In this document: in pieces, positions 25,463 to 34,751 of the stretch | Layout of the letters: each line of letters starts with the position of its first letter | Position numbering within the stretch: position 1 is the first letter of the stretch | Source of the DNA: Clostridium culturomicium | Lineage (GTDB): Bacteria > Bacillota > Clostridia > Clostridiales > Clostridiaceae | Length of the DNA: 64,000 nt | Reading direction: 5' to 3' | NCBI RefSeq assembly: GCF_000821305.1 | Contig: NZ_CCXK01000014.1 | Location: 372,001 to 436,000 of the forward strand | Made by a program: the position numbers and the translations under genes | The notes under the pieces: generated by a model | The model's input: the letters and a program-made list of their open reading frames with translations, nothing else | What the model was told of the DNA's origin: nothing | The model's database searches: none

Positions 25463-26343
25463 CGTTTTCCTGCACCTCGATTGACATCTTCATTTATATC
25501 TCTATGGTCTACAGTCACATGATATCCTAAATGATTTAACACTTCATAAGTTCTATTTGCAATAGCAACAGACCTATGTCTTCCCCCAGTGCACCCTATA
25601 GCCACAATCAGTTGTCTCTTTCCTTCATTTTTATAGTTTGGTATTAAGAACTTCAACATATCAGTAAACTTATCCAGAAACTCTGAAGTCTCACTTTTAG
25701 AAAGAACATAATCCTTAACTGGCTTATCCTTTCCTGAATATGGCTTTAGTTCTGCAATATAATAAGGATTTGGTATAAATCTCACATCCATAACTAAGTC
25801 CGCATCAAGAGGTATTCCATACTTAAATCCAAAAGAAATTACATTTATTAAAAGAGGACTATCTATTTGATGCTCATCCCCATAAGCCTTAATAATTTCT
25901 TCATTTAATTCCTTATTTGTCAGCTTAGAAGTATTAATTATCCTGTCTGCCTTTTCTCTTATGGCTTTTAGCTTTTTCCTCTCAACGTTGATTCCATTTA
26001 TAATCCTTCCATCTGGTGCTAACGGATGCTTTCTTCTTGTTTCTTTATATCTCTTAACTAAGGTTTCATCTGTAGCTTCAAGATATAACACCTCATACAT
26101 ATAACCTTCTTTGTTTAAAGTGTTCAAAGTTCCTAATAGGTCGTCAAAAAAAGACCTGCCTCTAATATCCGCAACAATGGCTATCTTATCTATCTGTCCC
26201 CCGGTCTTATAGCAAACCTCTGCAAATTTTGCTATGAGTGTTGGTGGTAAGTTGTCAACACAATAAAACCCTAAGTCCTCAAGACTTCTAATGGCCTGTG
26301 TTTTTCCTGCTCCCGACATTCCTGTAACCACTAAAAATTTCAC
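25459..26343 (-). CDS. rapZ: RapZ (YvcJ) nucleotide-binding protein
   Basis: A 294-residue protein with an N-terminal Walker A (VTGMSGAGKTQAIRSLEDL), FYCVDNLPPTL, and the conserved C-terminal motif GCTGGRHRSVAI. In E. coli RapZ is an RNA-binding adaptor controlling glucosamine-6-phosphate synthase; Bacillus YvcJ has nucleotide hydrolase activity and affects competence. The start is GTG at 26343, supported by GGAAGGA ten bases upstream. First gene of the operon that runs to dnaE. Confidence 0.94.
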   Translation of the reverse strand: MKFLVVTGMSGAGKTQAIRSLEDLGFYCVDNLPPTLIAKFAEVCYKTGGQIDKIAIVADIRGRSFFDDLLGTLNTLNKEGYMYEVLYLEATDETLVKRYKETRRKHPLAPDGRIINGINVERKKLKAIREKADRIINTSKLTNKELNEEIIKAYGDEHQIDSPLLINVISFGFKYGIPLDADLVMDVRFIPNPYYIAELKPYSGKDKPVKDYVLSKSETSEFLDKFTDMLKFLIPNYKNEGKRQLIVAIGCTGGRHRSVAIANRTYEVLNHLGYHVTVDHRDINEDVNRGAGKR

Positions 26344-26640
26344 TAAAACACATCCTTCCTAAATATCATCCCTAGTATTTCTTCAATAAACGAAATCCTT
26401 TTATTTTATTTAAGCTGATATCCCAATTCTAACTTGAATACCTTTAACTTAAAGTAATATCTAAATCTATGATTTAGCTGCTAAAATATACTCTTTAGCT
26501 ACTTCTATCAATGAGTATACCCTATTTATTATACAACAATTATAACATATATTCATTGATTAATTTTCTTAGAAATACTGGAATTTGAGCTTATATACAC
26601 TCTCAAATTATTTTGCATTATATTCCATGGTAACATAAAT
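26344..26640. repeat. rapZ upstream region with one family 1 repeat hairpin
   Basis: No gene was found. CTAAATC-TAT-GATTTAG (26,461-26,477) is a perfect 7-bp hairpin followed by CTGCTAA, a block also adjacent to the hairpin at 55,971-55,990. On the minus strand two TATAAT sequences near 26,530-26,545 could be -10 elements for the rapZ operon, but no clear -35 was found. Confidence 0.45.
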
Positions 26641-26642
26641 AA

Positions 26643-26667
26643 AAAAGCTCGTATAAAACGAGCTTTT
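26643..26667 (-). terminator. Terminator of the aminotransferase gene
   Basis: AAAAGCTCGT-ATAAA-ACGAGCTTTT is a perfect 10-bp stem 14 bases past the stop, with TTTTTTATTT following on the minus strand. Confidence 0.88.
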
Positions 26668-26680
26668 AACATAATTAAAT

Positions 26681-27889
26681 TTACTTACTTGCAGCCACTA
26701 ATTCTTCTCCAGCCTCTGCCATTAAACTTGCAAAACCACCCATTGCATTTTCAATGGTTTTATATGCAACACAATATGCGATTCTTATATATCCCGGACA
26801 TGCAAAAGAGGTTCCTGGCACAATAAGAATGTTATGCTTTTTAGCTGCATTGCAGAATTTAACATCATCCTCAATTGGAGATTTTACAAATAAATAGAAA
26901 GCTCCCTCAGGCTTAATACATTCATAGCCTATTTTAGTTAATCCCTCATAAAGAAGTTTTCTATTCTTATCATAGAATTCCACATTAGTTTCTACGTCTA
27001 TACACTTTCCAATAACCCTTTGGAATAAGGATGGTGCATTAACGAATCCTAAAATTCTATTTGCTACATTAGCCGCAGAGATAACGTTTTCAAAATCATC
27101 AACCTCATTTGGAATAACTAAATATCCTATTCTCTCTCCTGGCAATGATAAAGATTTACTATAGGAATAACCTACTACTGTATTTTCGTAGTACTTAGTT
27201 AAATACGGTACATCTGCTCCATCATAAGCTAATTCTCTGTATGGTTCATCTGAAATCAAGTAAATATCTGTTCCATATTCCTGCTGTTTTGCCCTTAAAA
27301 TCTCAGTTAACTTTATTATAGTATCCTCTGAATATATTACCCCCGTAGGATTATTAGGAGAATTTATTATAACCGCTTTAGTATTTTGAGTAATTTTATC
27401 CTCAAATTCTTTTAAGTTAGGTTGGAAATCAGCGCAGTTTGGAGATACAACAACAAGTTTACCGTGATAATTGGCTGTATAGCTTCTATATTCTCCAAAG
27501 TATGGTGCAAAGACAATAACTTCATCTCCTGGATTCAATAATGTTTTAAAAATTACATTTAAGCCTCCAGCTGCTCCAACAGTCATTAATATGTTCTTTT
27601 CGCCAAAACTAGTTCCATGCTTTTTATTAAGTGATTCTGCTATTGTGCTTCTAACATCCTCATAGCCAGAATTATTCATATACCCATGGACTAAGGTATC
27701 CGCTTCATTGCTTAAAATATCAATAATAGCTTCTTTTACTTCCTTTGGTGCCTCTAAGTTTGGATTCCCTAAACTAAAATCATACACCTTATCAGGTCCA
27801 TATATAGAACTAAGCCTCTTCCCCTCTTCAAACATTGCTCGAATCAACGAACTACTTTGTACATAAGTAACCATTTCCTTTGAAATCAT
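26681..27889 (-). CDS. Pyridoxal-phosphate aminotransferase, aspartate aminotransferase family
   Basis: A 402-residue class I/II aminotransferase. It has YDFSLGNPNLEAP near the N-terminus, the Asn-Pro motif NSPNNPTGVIYS, the Asp of ISDEPYRELAYDG, and the PLP-binding Lys in YSYSKSLSLPGERIGY. The C-terminal Arg (PGYIRIAYCV) binds substrate carboxylate. It transfers amino groups between an amino acid and a 2-oxo acid; aspartate is the most common annotation, but the specificity cannot be read. It is a single-gene unit with its own terminator. Confidence 0.88.
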   Translation of the reverse strand: MISKEMVTYVQSSSLIRAMFEEGKRLSSIYGPDKVYDFSLGNPNLEAPKEVKEAIIDILSNEADTLVHGYMNNSGYEDVRSTIAESLNKKHGTSFGEKNILMTVGAAGGLNVIFKTLLNPGDEVIVFAPYFGEYRSYTANYHGKLVVVSPNCADFQPNLKEFEDKITQNTKAVIINSPNNPTGVIYSEDTIIKLTEILRAKQQEYGTDIYLISDEPYRELAYDGADVPYLTKYYENTVVGYSYSKSLSLPGERIGYLVIPNEVDDFENVISAANVANRILGFVNAPSLFQRVIGKCIDVETNVEFYDKNRKLLYEGLTKIGYECIKPEGAFYLFVKSPIEDDVKFCNAAKKHNILIVPGTSFACPGYIRIAYCVAYKTIENAMGGFASLMAEAGEELVAASK

Positions 27890-27922
27890 ATCCCTATTCC
27901 CCCTAATTTTTTATAAAAATAA

Positions 27923-28034
27923 AAGATGAAAAGCTAATAATGAAAAATCACATAAAAATCCCCTTGTTGATTTACTCTAAAGTCTAATCATAAAAGAAAT
28001 AAAATATAATTTTTCATCTTTCGCTTTTCATCTT
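27923..28034. repeat. 26-base imperfect inverted repeat with 60-base loop
   Basis: AAGATGAAAAGC at 27,923 is matched by GCTTTTCATCTT ending at 28,034. Over 26 bases the arms pair at about 22 positions. It lies between the aminotransferase start and the murB stop. It may be a large terminator for murB or a small non-coding mobile remnant. A palindrome GGGAATTCCC (28,095-28,104) and TAGAATTAATAATT-like sequence beside it belong to repeat family 2. Confidence 0.45.
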
Positions 28035-28131
28035 AATTAACATTTTAATTTAGAATTAATAATTTAAAATTCAAAATTGTAAATGAAACTTCCAGGGAAT
28101 TCCCACTTTAATTTTTAACTCTCAATTAATA

Positions 28132-29049
28132 TTAAAGTTCTTCACCTATTATTCTTACTTCAGTTTGAAGTTCTACTCCAAACTGCTTGTAAACCTCATC
28201 TTGAACCCGCTTTATAAGATTTAGTATATCTGCAGCACTTGCATCACCAACGTTTATTATAAAGCCAGAATGCTTTTCTGACACTTGAGCTCCACCTACT
28301 ACTGCTCCCTTTAATCCAGCATCTTGAATTAATTTACCAGCAAAATATCCAACTGGTCTTTTAAATGTACTTCCTGCTGATGGATATTCTAAAGGCTGCT
28401 TAGTTCTTCTTTGAAGAGCTAACTCGTTCATTCTGCCTTTTATATCTTCCTTATTGCCTTGTTCTAATCTAATAGTTGTTTCTAAAACAATATAGCCATA
28501 TTTAAGTATTGCACTTGTTCTATAGCCTAATTCTAATTCATCCTTAGATAATTCAATAATATTATTTTCATCATTGATAACTAATACTTTTTCAAGAACA
28601 TGGGACATTTCTCCACCATAAGCTCCAGCATTCATAGCAACTGCACCACCAATATATCCTGGTATACCAGCAGCAAACTCTAATCCTGTTAAGCCATTTT
28701 CTAACGCCGTCTTAGCAACCAAACTTAAAATTGCACCACATTGTGCAGTTACAGCATTATCAGTAACCTTTATTTCACTTAAACGGTCTACTTTTATAAC
28801 AACACCTCTAAACCCACCATCTTTTACTATTAGATTTGAACCATTTCCCATAAGGAAGTACTCTACATTATTCGCCTTACATACATCAATTACCTTCTTT
28901 ATCATATCATATGTAGATGGATAAACTAAAAGGTCAGCTGGACCACCAACTTTAAATGTTGTATGCTTCTTCATTAATTCATTTAACTTTATATTCTCAC
29001 TGCCAACGATTTCTTCGATACTTTTTATAAAACAATCCTTCAACTTCAT
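28132..29049 (-). CDS. murB: UDP-N-acetylenolpyruvoylglucosamine reductase
   Basis: The start is placed at the second of two adjacent ATGs (29,049), six bases after AAGGGG, giving 305 residues. MurB reduces the enolpyruvyl ether to UDP-N-acetylmuramic acid in peptidoglycan precursor synthesis. The FAD-binding motifs are clear: HTTFKVGGPADLLVYP, FLMGNGSNLIV, GLEFAAGIPGYIGGAVAMNAG, the catalytic Ser in YPSAGSTFKRP, and the C-terminal Glu in LQTEVRIIGE. It is a type IIa/b enzyme without the E. coli-like insertion. No operon partner is nearby. Confidence 0.95.
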   Translation of the reverse strand: MKLKDCFIKSIEEIVGSENIKLNELMKKHTTFKVGGPADLLVYPSTYDMIKKVIDVCKANNVEYFLMGNGSNLIVKDGGFRGVVIKVDRLSEIKVTDNAVTAQCGAILSLVAKTALENGLTGLEFAAGIPGYIGGAVAMNAGAYGGEMSHVLEKVLVINDENNIIELSKDELELGYRTSAILKYGYIVLETTIRLEQGNKEDIKGRMNELALQRRTKQPLEYPSAGSTFKRPVGYFAGKLIQDAGLKGAVVGGAQVSEKHSGFIINVGDASAADILNLIKRVQDEVYKQFGVELQTEVRIIGEEL

Positions 29050-29189
29050 CATATACCCCTTGCTCATTATTAATATTTAAGTATAGACCTTTTATGCATT
29101 TAATCAATCTCCTATAACTGTAATTGCAAATTCAAAGCCTCTCTACCTTTATATGAATATCTCTTAGATTTTGTTAATCTTTTTCAGTA

Positions 29190-29365
29190 AATTCCTTCTC
29201 ATATACACATATACATTAGAAGGAGTGCTCAAAAAGTAAGTTCCATTAACTAAATCATAGATTCACTCTTTGGAAACCCCACTATTCAAATCAAAGATGC
29301 ACGCTGTGAAAATTAAGTTAACCAAATCATATATTTGGAGCATCACTTTTGCAGCATCACTTTTA
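29190..29365. repeat. Dispersed intergenic repeat family 1, between murB and uvrC
   Basis: This begins with GAAGGAGTGCTC and GTAAGTTC (29,219-29,243). It then has TAAATC-ATA-GATTCA (29,251), CAAATC-AAA-GAT (29,287), and CCAAATC-ATA-TATTTGG (29,322-29,338) followed by AGCATCACTT. The block order is the same as at 61,955-62,050, with an extra internal unit. No gene was found in this 320-base gap. Confidence 0.6.
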
Positions 29366-29370
29366 GAGTC

Positions 29371-31224
29371 TTACTTAAAATACTCCAGCACACTTTCACT
29401 AGACGACTTATCCATTGAAGGTGTTGAGATTAATTCTTCATAGGTAGCTTTTCTTATATTATCGACACTTCCAAACTTTTTTAGAAGCTCTCTTCTTCTT
29501 CTTTCTCCAATTTTAGGTATTTCATCTAAAATTGAATATAGAGTACGCTTATCTCTAAGAGTTCTGTGATATGTTATTGCAAAGCGGTGTACTTCATCTT
29601 GAATTCTAGTAATAAGAAGCATAGATTTAGATCCTGGTCTTAAGATAATCTCTTTATTGTTATATATAATACCTCTGGTTCTATGATTGTCATCCTTAAC
29701 CATTCCACATACAGGAATGGTTATATTAAGCTCTCTCAGAACCTCCAGGGCTACATTTATCTGCCCTTTTCCACCATCCATCATAATCAGATCTGGGAAA
29801 ATAGAAAATTTTCCTGCCTCAAAATTCATTTCATTATTGTTTATTTTTTCAAGTTCTTTTAGTCCATGAGTAAATCTTCTTGTAAGAATTTCTCTCATTG
29901 AACCATAGTCATCTGCACCCTCGATAGTGTTTATCTTAAATCTTCTATAATCACTATTTTTAGCAGTTCCATCTTGAAAAACAACCATAGATCCTACAGA
30001 ATCCATACCCATTAAATTTGATATGTCATAAGCTTCTATTCGACTTGGACTTTCATCAAGTCCAAGTGCTTCTTGAAGCTCTGTAAGAGCTACTTCATTT
30101 AATTCTCTGTCCACCTTATGCTTTAACTTAAACATTTCAAGTGCATGACTAGCATTTTTCTCTACCATGTCTAAGATTCTTCTTTTCTCACCCTTTTGAG
30201 GTATTTTTATATTTACCTTATGCTCCTTTTTCAATGATAGCCATTGTTCCATAATCTCTATATCATTACACTTACTAACGTAAATTGATTTAGGAATAAA
30301 TGCTGTACCACCATAGAAATTCTTAATGAACTCTCCTAAGACATAAGTGGGCTCTTCTGCCCCAGTATTATCTAAAATAAAATGTTCTCTGCCACTAATC
30401 TTTCCATCTCTAAGAAAGAATATCTGAATACAGCTATCCACTTCATCTTGAGAAATACCTATAAAATCCTCATTTTCAAAGTTATTACTTATAATTTTTT
30501 GCTTTTCATTTATTTTATCAATAGCTATAAGCTTATCACGAAGGATAGCAGCCTTCTCAAAATCTAAATTCTCAGCTGCTTCTTCCATGTCTGCCTTTAG
30601 CTTGTTTGTAATCTTCGTATCTTTACCTGTGAGCAAATCTACCACGTCATCTATAATCTTACCATACTCCTCTTTAGATATTAACCCATTACATGGTCCT
30701 TTGCAAAGGTTTATATGATAATTTAAACAAGTTCTTGTTTTAGGTCCATCTTCTTTTATAGATTTTCTACAAGTTCTAAGTGGAAATACCTTTTTTATAA
30801 GCTCATTAACCGCATAAACGGCACCTCCATCAGTATATGGACCAAAGTATCTAGAAGCATCATTTCCATGATTTCTTGTTACTATAACCCTTGGAAATTC
30901 TTCATTTGTGATTTTAATAAAAGGATAATATTTATCATCCTTTAAAAGAATATTATATTTAGGACTATATTTTTTTATAAGATTGCACTCTAAAATTAGT
31001 GCTTCCATTTCAGAATCTGTAACAATGTATTCAAACTCACTAATATGAGAAACCATAGCTTTAACTTTTTCCGTATGGTTCTTGGAGTTTTGAAAATACT
31101 GTCTTACTCTATTTTTTAAGTTTTTAGCTTTTCCAACGTATATTACTTCCTTTAAGGAATTTCGCATTAAATATACACCCGGACTATCTGGAAGATTTTT
31201 CAGCTGATATTCAAAGTCAAACAT
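29371..31224 (-). CDS. uvrC: Excinuclease ABC subunit C
   Basis: A 617-residue protein. An N-terminal GIY-YIG nuclease domain (PGVYLMRNSLKEVIYVGKAK) makes the 3' incision. A Cys-rich segment follows (TCLNYHINLCKGPCNG), then a UVR motif near 205 (AAENLDFEKAAILRDKLIAI). The C-terminal RNase H-like nuclease (IEAYDISNLMG; MMDGGKGQINVAL) makes the 5' incision. A final helix-hairpin-helix ends the protein (IPKIGERRRRELLKKFGS). It works with UvrA and UvrB, encoded about 4 kb further along. The ribosome binding site is GGAGG before ATG 31224. Confidence 0.96.
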   Translation of the reverse strand: MFDFEYQLKNLPDSPGVYLMRNSLKEVIYVGKAKNLKNRVRQYFQNSKNHTEKVKAMVSHISEFEYIVTDSEMEALILECNLIKKYSPKYNILLKDDKYYPFIKITNEEFPRVIVTRNHGNDASRYFGPYTDGGAVYAVNELIKKVFPLRTCRKSIKEDGPKTRTCLNYHINLCKGPCNGLISKEEYGKIIDDVVDLLTGKDTKITNKLKADMEEAAENLDFEKAAILRDKLIAIDKINEKQKIISNNFENEDFIGISQDEVDSCIQIFFLRDGKISGREHFILDNTGAEEPTYVLGEFIKNFYGGTAFIPKSIYVSKCNDIEIMEQWLSLKKEHKVNIKIPQKGEKRRILDMVEKNASHALEMFKLKHKVDRELNEVALTELQEALGLDESPSRIEAYDISNLMGMDSVGSMVVFQDGTAKNSDYRRFKINTIEGADDYGSMREILTRRFTHGLKELEKINNNEMNFEAGKFSIFPDLIMMDGGKGQINVALEVLRELNITIPVCGMVKDDNHRTRGIIYNNKEIILRPGSKSMLLITRIQDEVHRFAITYHRTLRDKRTLYSILDEIPKIGERRRRELLKKFGSVDNIRKATYEELISTPSMDKSSSESVLEYFK

Positions 31225-31310
31225 AAATAAACTCCTCCACTTTTTAATTTAGAATTTATATGTAGAATTATGGTTGAAATTCCTTCGGAATTTCTTTATT
31301 TTTATTTTAT
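31225..31310. repeat. Intergenic repeat family 2 with hairpin
   Basis: A/T-rich TTTAGAATTTATATGTAGAA sequence followed by GAAATTCC-TTC-GGAATTTC (31,276-31,294), a perfect 8-bp stem with a 3-base loop, just upstream of uvrC. The rest of the gap to 31,522 is A/T-rich; no gene was found in it. Confidence 0.5.
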
Positions 31311-31522
31311 CATACTGAGCTATTCTACTATAGATAGAATAGCTTAGTATACAATAACAATAGTATTTTCAACTGTCAATTCTTAATTTTAAAATCAAAT
31401 TAAATCTTCTCCGAAACACAGTAATTGAAAACAACCTTTATTCTATATTCTACATTCGGGCATTATAAGTTAAATATACCCCTCGTCATTTTCATCCTTA
31501 CTTAACTTCTAATACACAATTC

Positions 31523-32932
31523 TTACTTGAAAAAGGCATCAACTAAATCTCCTGCCATTCCACTAGCATTGTAAGAATCATTACCACCCTGTTCAACAAT
31601 TATTGCAAATGCAATTTCAGGATTATCATATCCTGCAAAACCTGCAAACCATGAATGAGGTATTTTATCTCCTGCATCAGTATCTGCAGTTCCTGTTTTT
31701 CCTGATACTTGAACACCCCAAAGACTAGCAGCCCTACCTGTACCTTCATTTACTACAGCCTTCATATATTCCTTTAAGACTTGTGCATTCTCTGGCGTTG
31801 TTACCGTTGTAGCTACTTCTGGCTTAAACTCCTTAACAGCCTTCCCTTCTGAATTCACTATCTCTTTTACTATATTAGGCTCCATCATAACACCATCGTT
31901 AGCTATGGCACTTGCAACAAGAGCCATCTGAATTGGACTTGAAAGAACTCCACTTTGACCTATACCACTTTGAGCTATATTTCCAACCTCTTCTTTCCCA
32001 TAGGTTGGGAATCTACTATCATCAATAGTTAAAGTTCTTGATGGAATCTCTTTATTGAAGAAAAATTTCTCTGCGGTTTCTCTAAGCTGTGGGTTTCCTA
32101 ACTCCATGGCTAATGTACCAAAAACAACGTTACTTGATCTTAAAAATGCTGTTCTAAGGTTGATGTTCCCAAAAGCAACCCCATTATAGTTTTCTAAAGA
32201 ATCTACATCATTGAAATAGATTCTTCCTTCATCCTCAAAGACTCTATCTCTTACTCCAGGCATATTTTCAAGAGCACTTACTGCAGTTACTATCTTAAAA
32301 GATGATCCTGGAGGATACAACCCAGAAACAGCTCTATTTAAAAATGGAGTGTTTTCATCCTGTGATAAGGCTGAAAACTCATCTTGTATTTTATTAGGAT
32401 CATAGCTAGGTTTAGATACCATAGCTAAAACTTCTCCCGTTTTAGGGTCTAATGCTACAATAGATCCTTTTCTATCTCCTAAAAGCTCATAAGCCTTTTT
32501 TTGAAGTTCAGAATTTAAAGTAGTTACTACATGATTTCCTACTTTATCTGCGTCAGCAGAAGCAAATAAATCTTTAATGGAATTCATTGTACTTCCTGAG
32601 AGTTCTTTATCAAACTTTTTCTCTATACCACTTGCCCCATAAACTACATCATAGTACCCAACTACATGAGCAAAGGCTTCTCCGCCTATATACTGTCTAG
32701 TTTGAGAGAATTCACTGGTTTTTTCACCACTTGTAAGTGGATTCATATCCCTATCATAAATCGTACCTCTTAAAACCCTGCTATTTTCAGCTTGCGTTCT
32801 TTTGTTATATACACTATCTATAGCTTCTTCACTTTTAAATAAATAGTAATAGCTTATATAGGATATTAACGCTATAAAAAGTGCTAAAAATACTATCATT
32901 ACATTTTTTATATTTTTCTGCAGATTATTCAT
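31523..32932 (-). CDS. Penicillin-binding protein, PbpA-type transpeptidase
   Basis: A 469-residue protein with one N-terminal membrane anchor (VMIVFLALFIALISYISYYYLF) and a short dimerisation segment. The transpeptidase domain has the active-site Ser in PPGSSFKIVTAV, SSNVVFG (SxN) and KTGTADTDAG (KTG). It cross-links peptidoglycan. The length matches the short class B PBPs (PbpA) paired with a RodA/FtsW-type glycan polymerase, and its start overlaps the FtsW-family gene by 8 bases. Confidence 0.9.
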   Translation of the reverse strand: MNNLQKNIKNVMIVFLALFIALISYISYYYLFKSEEAIDSVYNKRTQAENSRVLRGTIYDRDMNPLTSGEKTSEFSQTRQYIGGEAFAHVVGYYDVVYGASGIEKKFDKELSGSTMNSIKDLFASADADKVGNHVVTTLNSELQKKAYELLGDRKGSIVALDPKTGEVLAMVSKPSYDPNKIQDEFSALSQDENTPFLNRAVSGLYPPGSSFKIVTAVSALENMPGVRDRVFEDEGRIYFNDVDSLENYNGVAFGNINLRTAFLRSSNVVFGTLAMELGNPQLRETAEKFFFNKEIPSRTLTIDDSRFPTYGKEEVGNIAQSGIGQSGVLSSPIQMALVASAIANDGVMMEPNIVKEIVNSEGKAVKEFKPEVATTVTTPENAQVLKEYMKAVVNEGTGRAASLWGVQVSGKTGTADTDAGDKIPHSWFAGFAGYDNPEIAFAIIVEQGGNDSYNASGMAGDLVDAFFK

Positions 32933-34241
32933 AGCTGTTACTCTCCTCTGATATCTTTTGAATTATTCCTAGAGCAAAATAGCTTATAAGCATTGAACTA
33001 CCACCATAGCTTACAAATGGAAGGGTTATTCCTGTAAGAGGAATAGCTCCTGTTACACCACCAATAATAACTAAGGTTTGTGCCACTAGCATGGTACTGT
33101 ATCCTACAACTAAAAGCCTAGAAAATTTATCCTTAGTATATAAAGCTGCTCTTATACATCTATAGAATAATAAGAAGTTAAAGATTATTATTGCAAATCC
33201 AGTTAAAATCCCCAATTCCTCGCAAATAGCTGCAAAAATAAAGTCTGATTCTACTACTGGAATATAGTTGGGAAATCCACTTCCGAGTCCAACTCCAAAT
33301 AAACCTCCACTGGATATGGCAATAAGCGATTGTACAAGCTGTAGTCCCTGATCATATCCATATTCCCATGGATTTCTCCATATCATAACCCTCACTCGGA
33401 CATGATAAAATAAGAAATAACCAATAGTTCCACCCACGGCAAATAAAAGTAAGGCAATTATTACATATTTCTTCTTTGATGTTGCTATGTACAGCATTGT
33501 AAGAGCTATAGCAAAAAAGATAAGGGCTGACCCTAAATCCGTTTGAGCAAGCATAAATAAAAGAGATACTCCCATAACTAATGCAGGCTCTACTAAACTT
33601 ATTAATGAATAATATTTCTCATTCTTTATTCCAATTCTGCTAGCTACTCTTATCCAAAACTTTGAAGGCTTTTCATAATCTCTTAAAGCTGAAGCCAAAT
33701 ATGCTACCAAAGCAATCTTTCCAAACTCCGATGGCTGGAAACCAAACCCTGCAATATTTACCCAGTTTTTAGCTCCATATGTTTCTTCACCAAGAAAAGT
33801 ACCCATAGCCATAAATATTATAGTTACTACAAGATACAAATACTTATATTTGTTAAACCTTTTTAGGTCCGGTACAATTACAACTATTAATATAAATCCA
33901 ATCATGCCTAAAGCAAAAAACAGCACCTGCTTAACAGCTAAATTTGTAGTAACGCCATCTGCAATAAAAGTACCTCCTCTAAGTGGTAAGTCCAATCTAT
34001 AAATCATGGCAATTCCTATAACTGCCAAAATATTTGCAAACAATAATAAAAATTTATCTCCATCTGGATAAAATCTTCTTATGACAAAGTGTGCATAAGC
34101 CATCAATCCACATATTATTGCTCCAATAATAACTGCATTATTGTTAATGGTTGGAGTTATTATTGCAACATTAAAGAACAATGCCATTACCAATAGATAT
34201 GTCAACCTTAGTACACGTTTTTCTTCTCTTATAATGTTCAT
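32925..34241 (-). CDS. FtsW/RodA/SpoVE-family glycan polymerase
   Basis: A 438-residue integral membrane protein with about ten helices. Conserved SEDS motifs are present: GAKNWVNIAGFGFQPSEFGK and, near the end, GITLPFVSYGGSSMLISYF. SEDS proteins polymerise glycan strands with a class B PBP partner, here the gene immediately downstream. It starts 16 bases after the FHA-domain gene. Whether it serves division, elongation or sporulation cannot be decided from sequence. Confidence 0.92.
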   Translation of the reverse strand: MNIIREEKRVLRLTYLLVMALFFNVAIITPTINNNAVIIGAIICGLMAYAHFVIRRFYPDGDKFLLLFANILAVIGIAMIYRLDLPLRGGTFIADGVTTNLAVKQVLFFALGMIGFILIVVIVPDLKRFNKYKYLYLVVTIIFMAMGTFLGEETYGAKNWVNIAGFGFQPSEFGKIALVAYLASALRDYEKPSKFWIRVASRIGIKNEKYYSLISLVEPALVMGVSLLFMLAQTDLGSALIFFAIALTMLYIATSKKKYVIIALLLFAVGGTIGYFLFYHVRVRVMIWRNPWEYGYDQGLQLVQSLIAISSGGLFGVGLGSGFPNYIPVVESDFIFAAICEELGILTGFAIIIFNFLLFYRCIRAALYTKDKFSRLLVVGYSTMLVAQTLVIIGGVTGAIPLTGITLPFVSYGGSSMLISYFALGIIQKISEESNSYE

Positions 34242-34257
34242 GTTTCTCCTTCCACCT

Positions 34258-34686
34258 TTATATCAATTTAAAAATAGCTGTTCCAACCTTTATTGAATCT
34301 CCCGCTCTTAGCGTAACTCTATTTTTAATTAATTCATCATTAACTTTAGTACCATTTGTGCTATCTAAATCTTCAATTACATATTCATTATTTCTTTTAA
34401 AAATCTTCATGTGATGGGAAGACACATATTTATCATCTAAAATTACAGTGTTATCACTCTTTCTTCCCATAGTAATAATATCTGCTAAAGGCAGTACCCC
34501 TCCAGTTTTTAAGTTAGAATTCTCTCCTGCCTCTATAACCTCTAGGCCCATAGTCGCCTTCTTTATCTTATTACGTCTTTTACCCGATGTCTTAGTATCT
34601 GTGTACATTATTTTCAATGCATAAAATATTATAAAGTAAATAAGTACAATTACTCCTACCTTTAATCCAAACTTTAAAATCTCCAT
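34258..34686 (-). CDS. FHA-domain protein with N-terminal membrane anchor
   Basis: The start is placed at ATG 34686, seven bases after AAAGGAG, giving 142 residues. One transmembrane helix near the N-terminus (FGLKVGVIVLIYFIIFYALK) and a C-terminal FHA domain (ITMGRKSDNTVILDDKYVSS, then HHMKIFKRNNEYVIEDLDST, then NGTKVN) are seen. FHA domains bind phosphothreonine peptides. The order FHA, FtsW/RodA, PBP resembles the actinobacterial FhaB-RodA-PbpA cluster, but no Ser/Thr kinase or phosphatase gene is adjacent here. Confidence 0.88.
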   Translation of the reverse strand: MEILKFGLKVGVIVLIYFIIFYALKIMYTDTKTSGKRRNKIKKATMGLEVIEAGENSNLKTGGVLPLADIITMGRKSDNTVILDDKYVSSHHMKIFKRNNEYVIEDLDSTNGTKVNDELIKNRVTLRAGDSIKVGTAIFKLI

Positions 34687-34712
34687 ATACAAACTCCTTT
34701 AAAAAATATAAC

Positions 34713-34746
34713 ATAACTAGCATCAAAATTCTTTGATGCTAGTTAT
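34713..34746 (-). terminator. Terminator of uvrA
   Basis: A perfect 15-bp stem, ATAACTAGCATCAAA with its complement, around a 4-base loop, 5 bases past the uvrA stop. The T run (ATTTTTT) lies a few bases beyond the stem on the minus strand. Confidence 0.8.
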
Positions 34747-34751
34747 AGTAA

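Noticed and set aside
29190..29365. Family 1 repeats as a CRISPR array
   Set aside because: The units are few, unequal in spacing and sequence, spread over many gaps, and there are no cas genes or uniform spacers.
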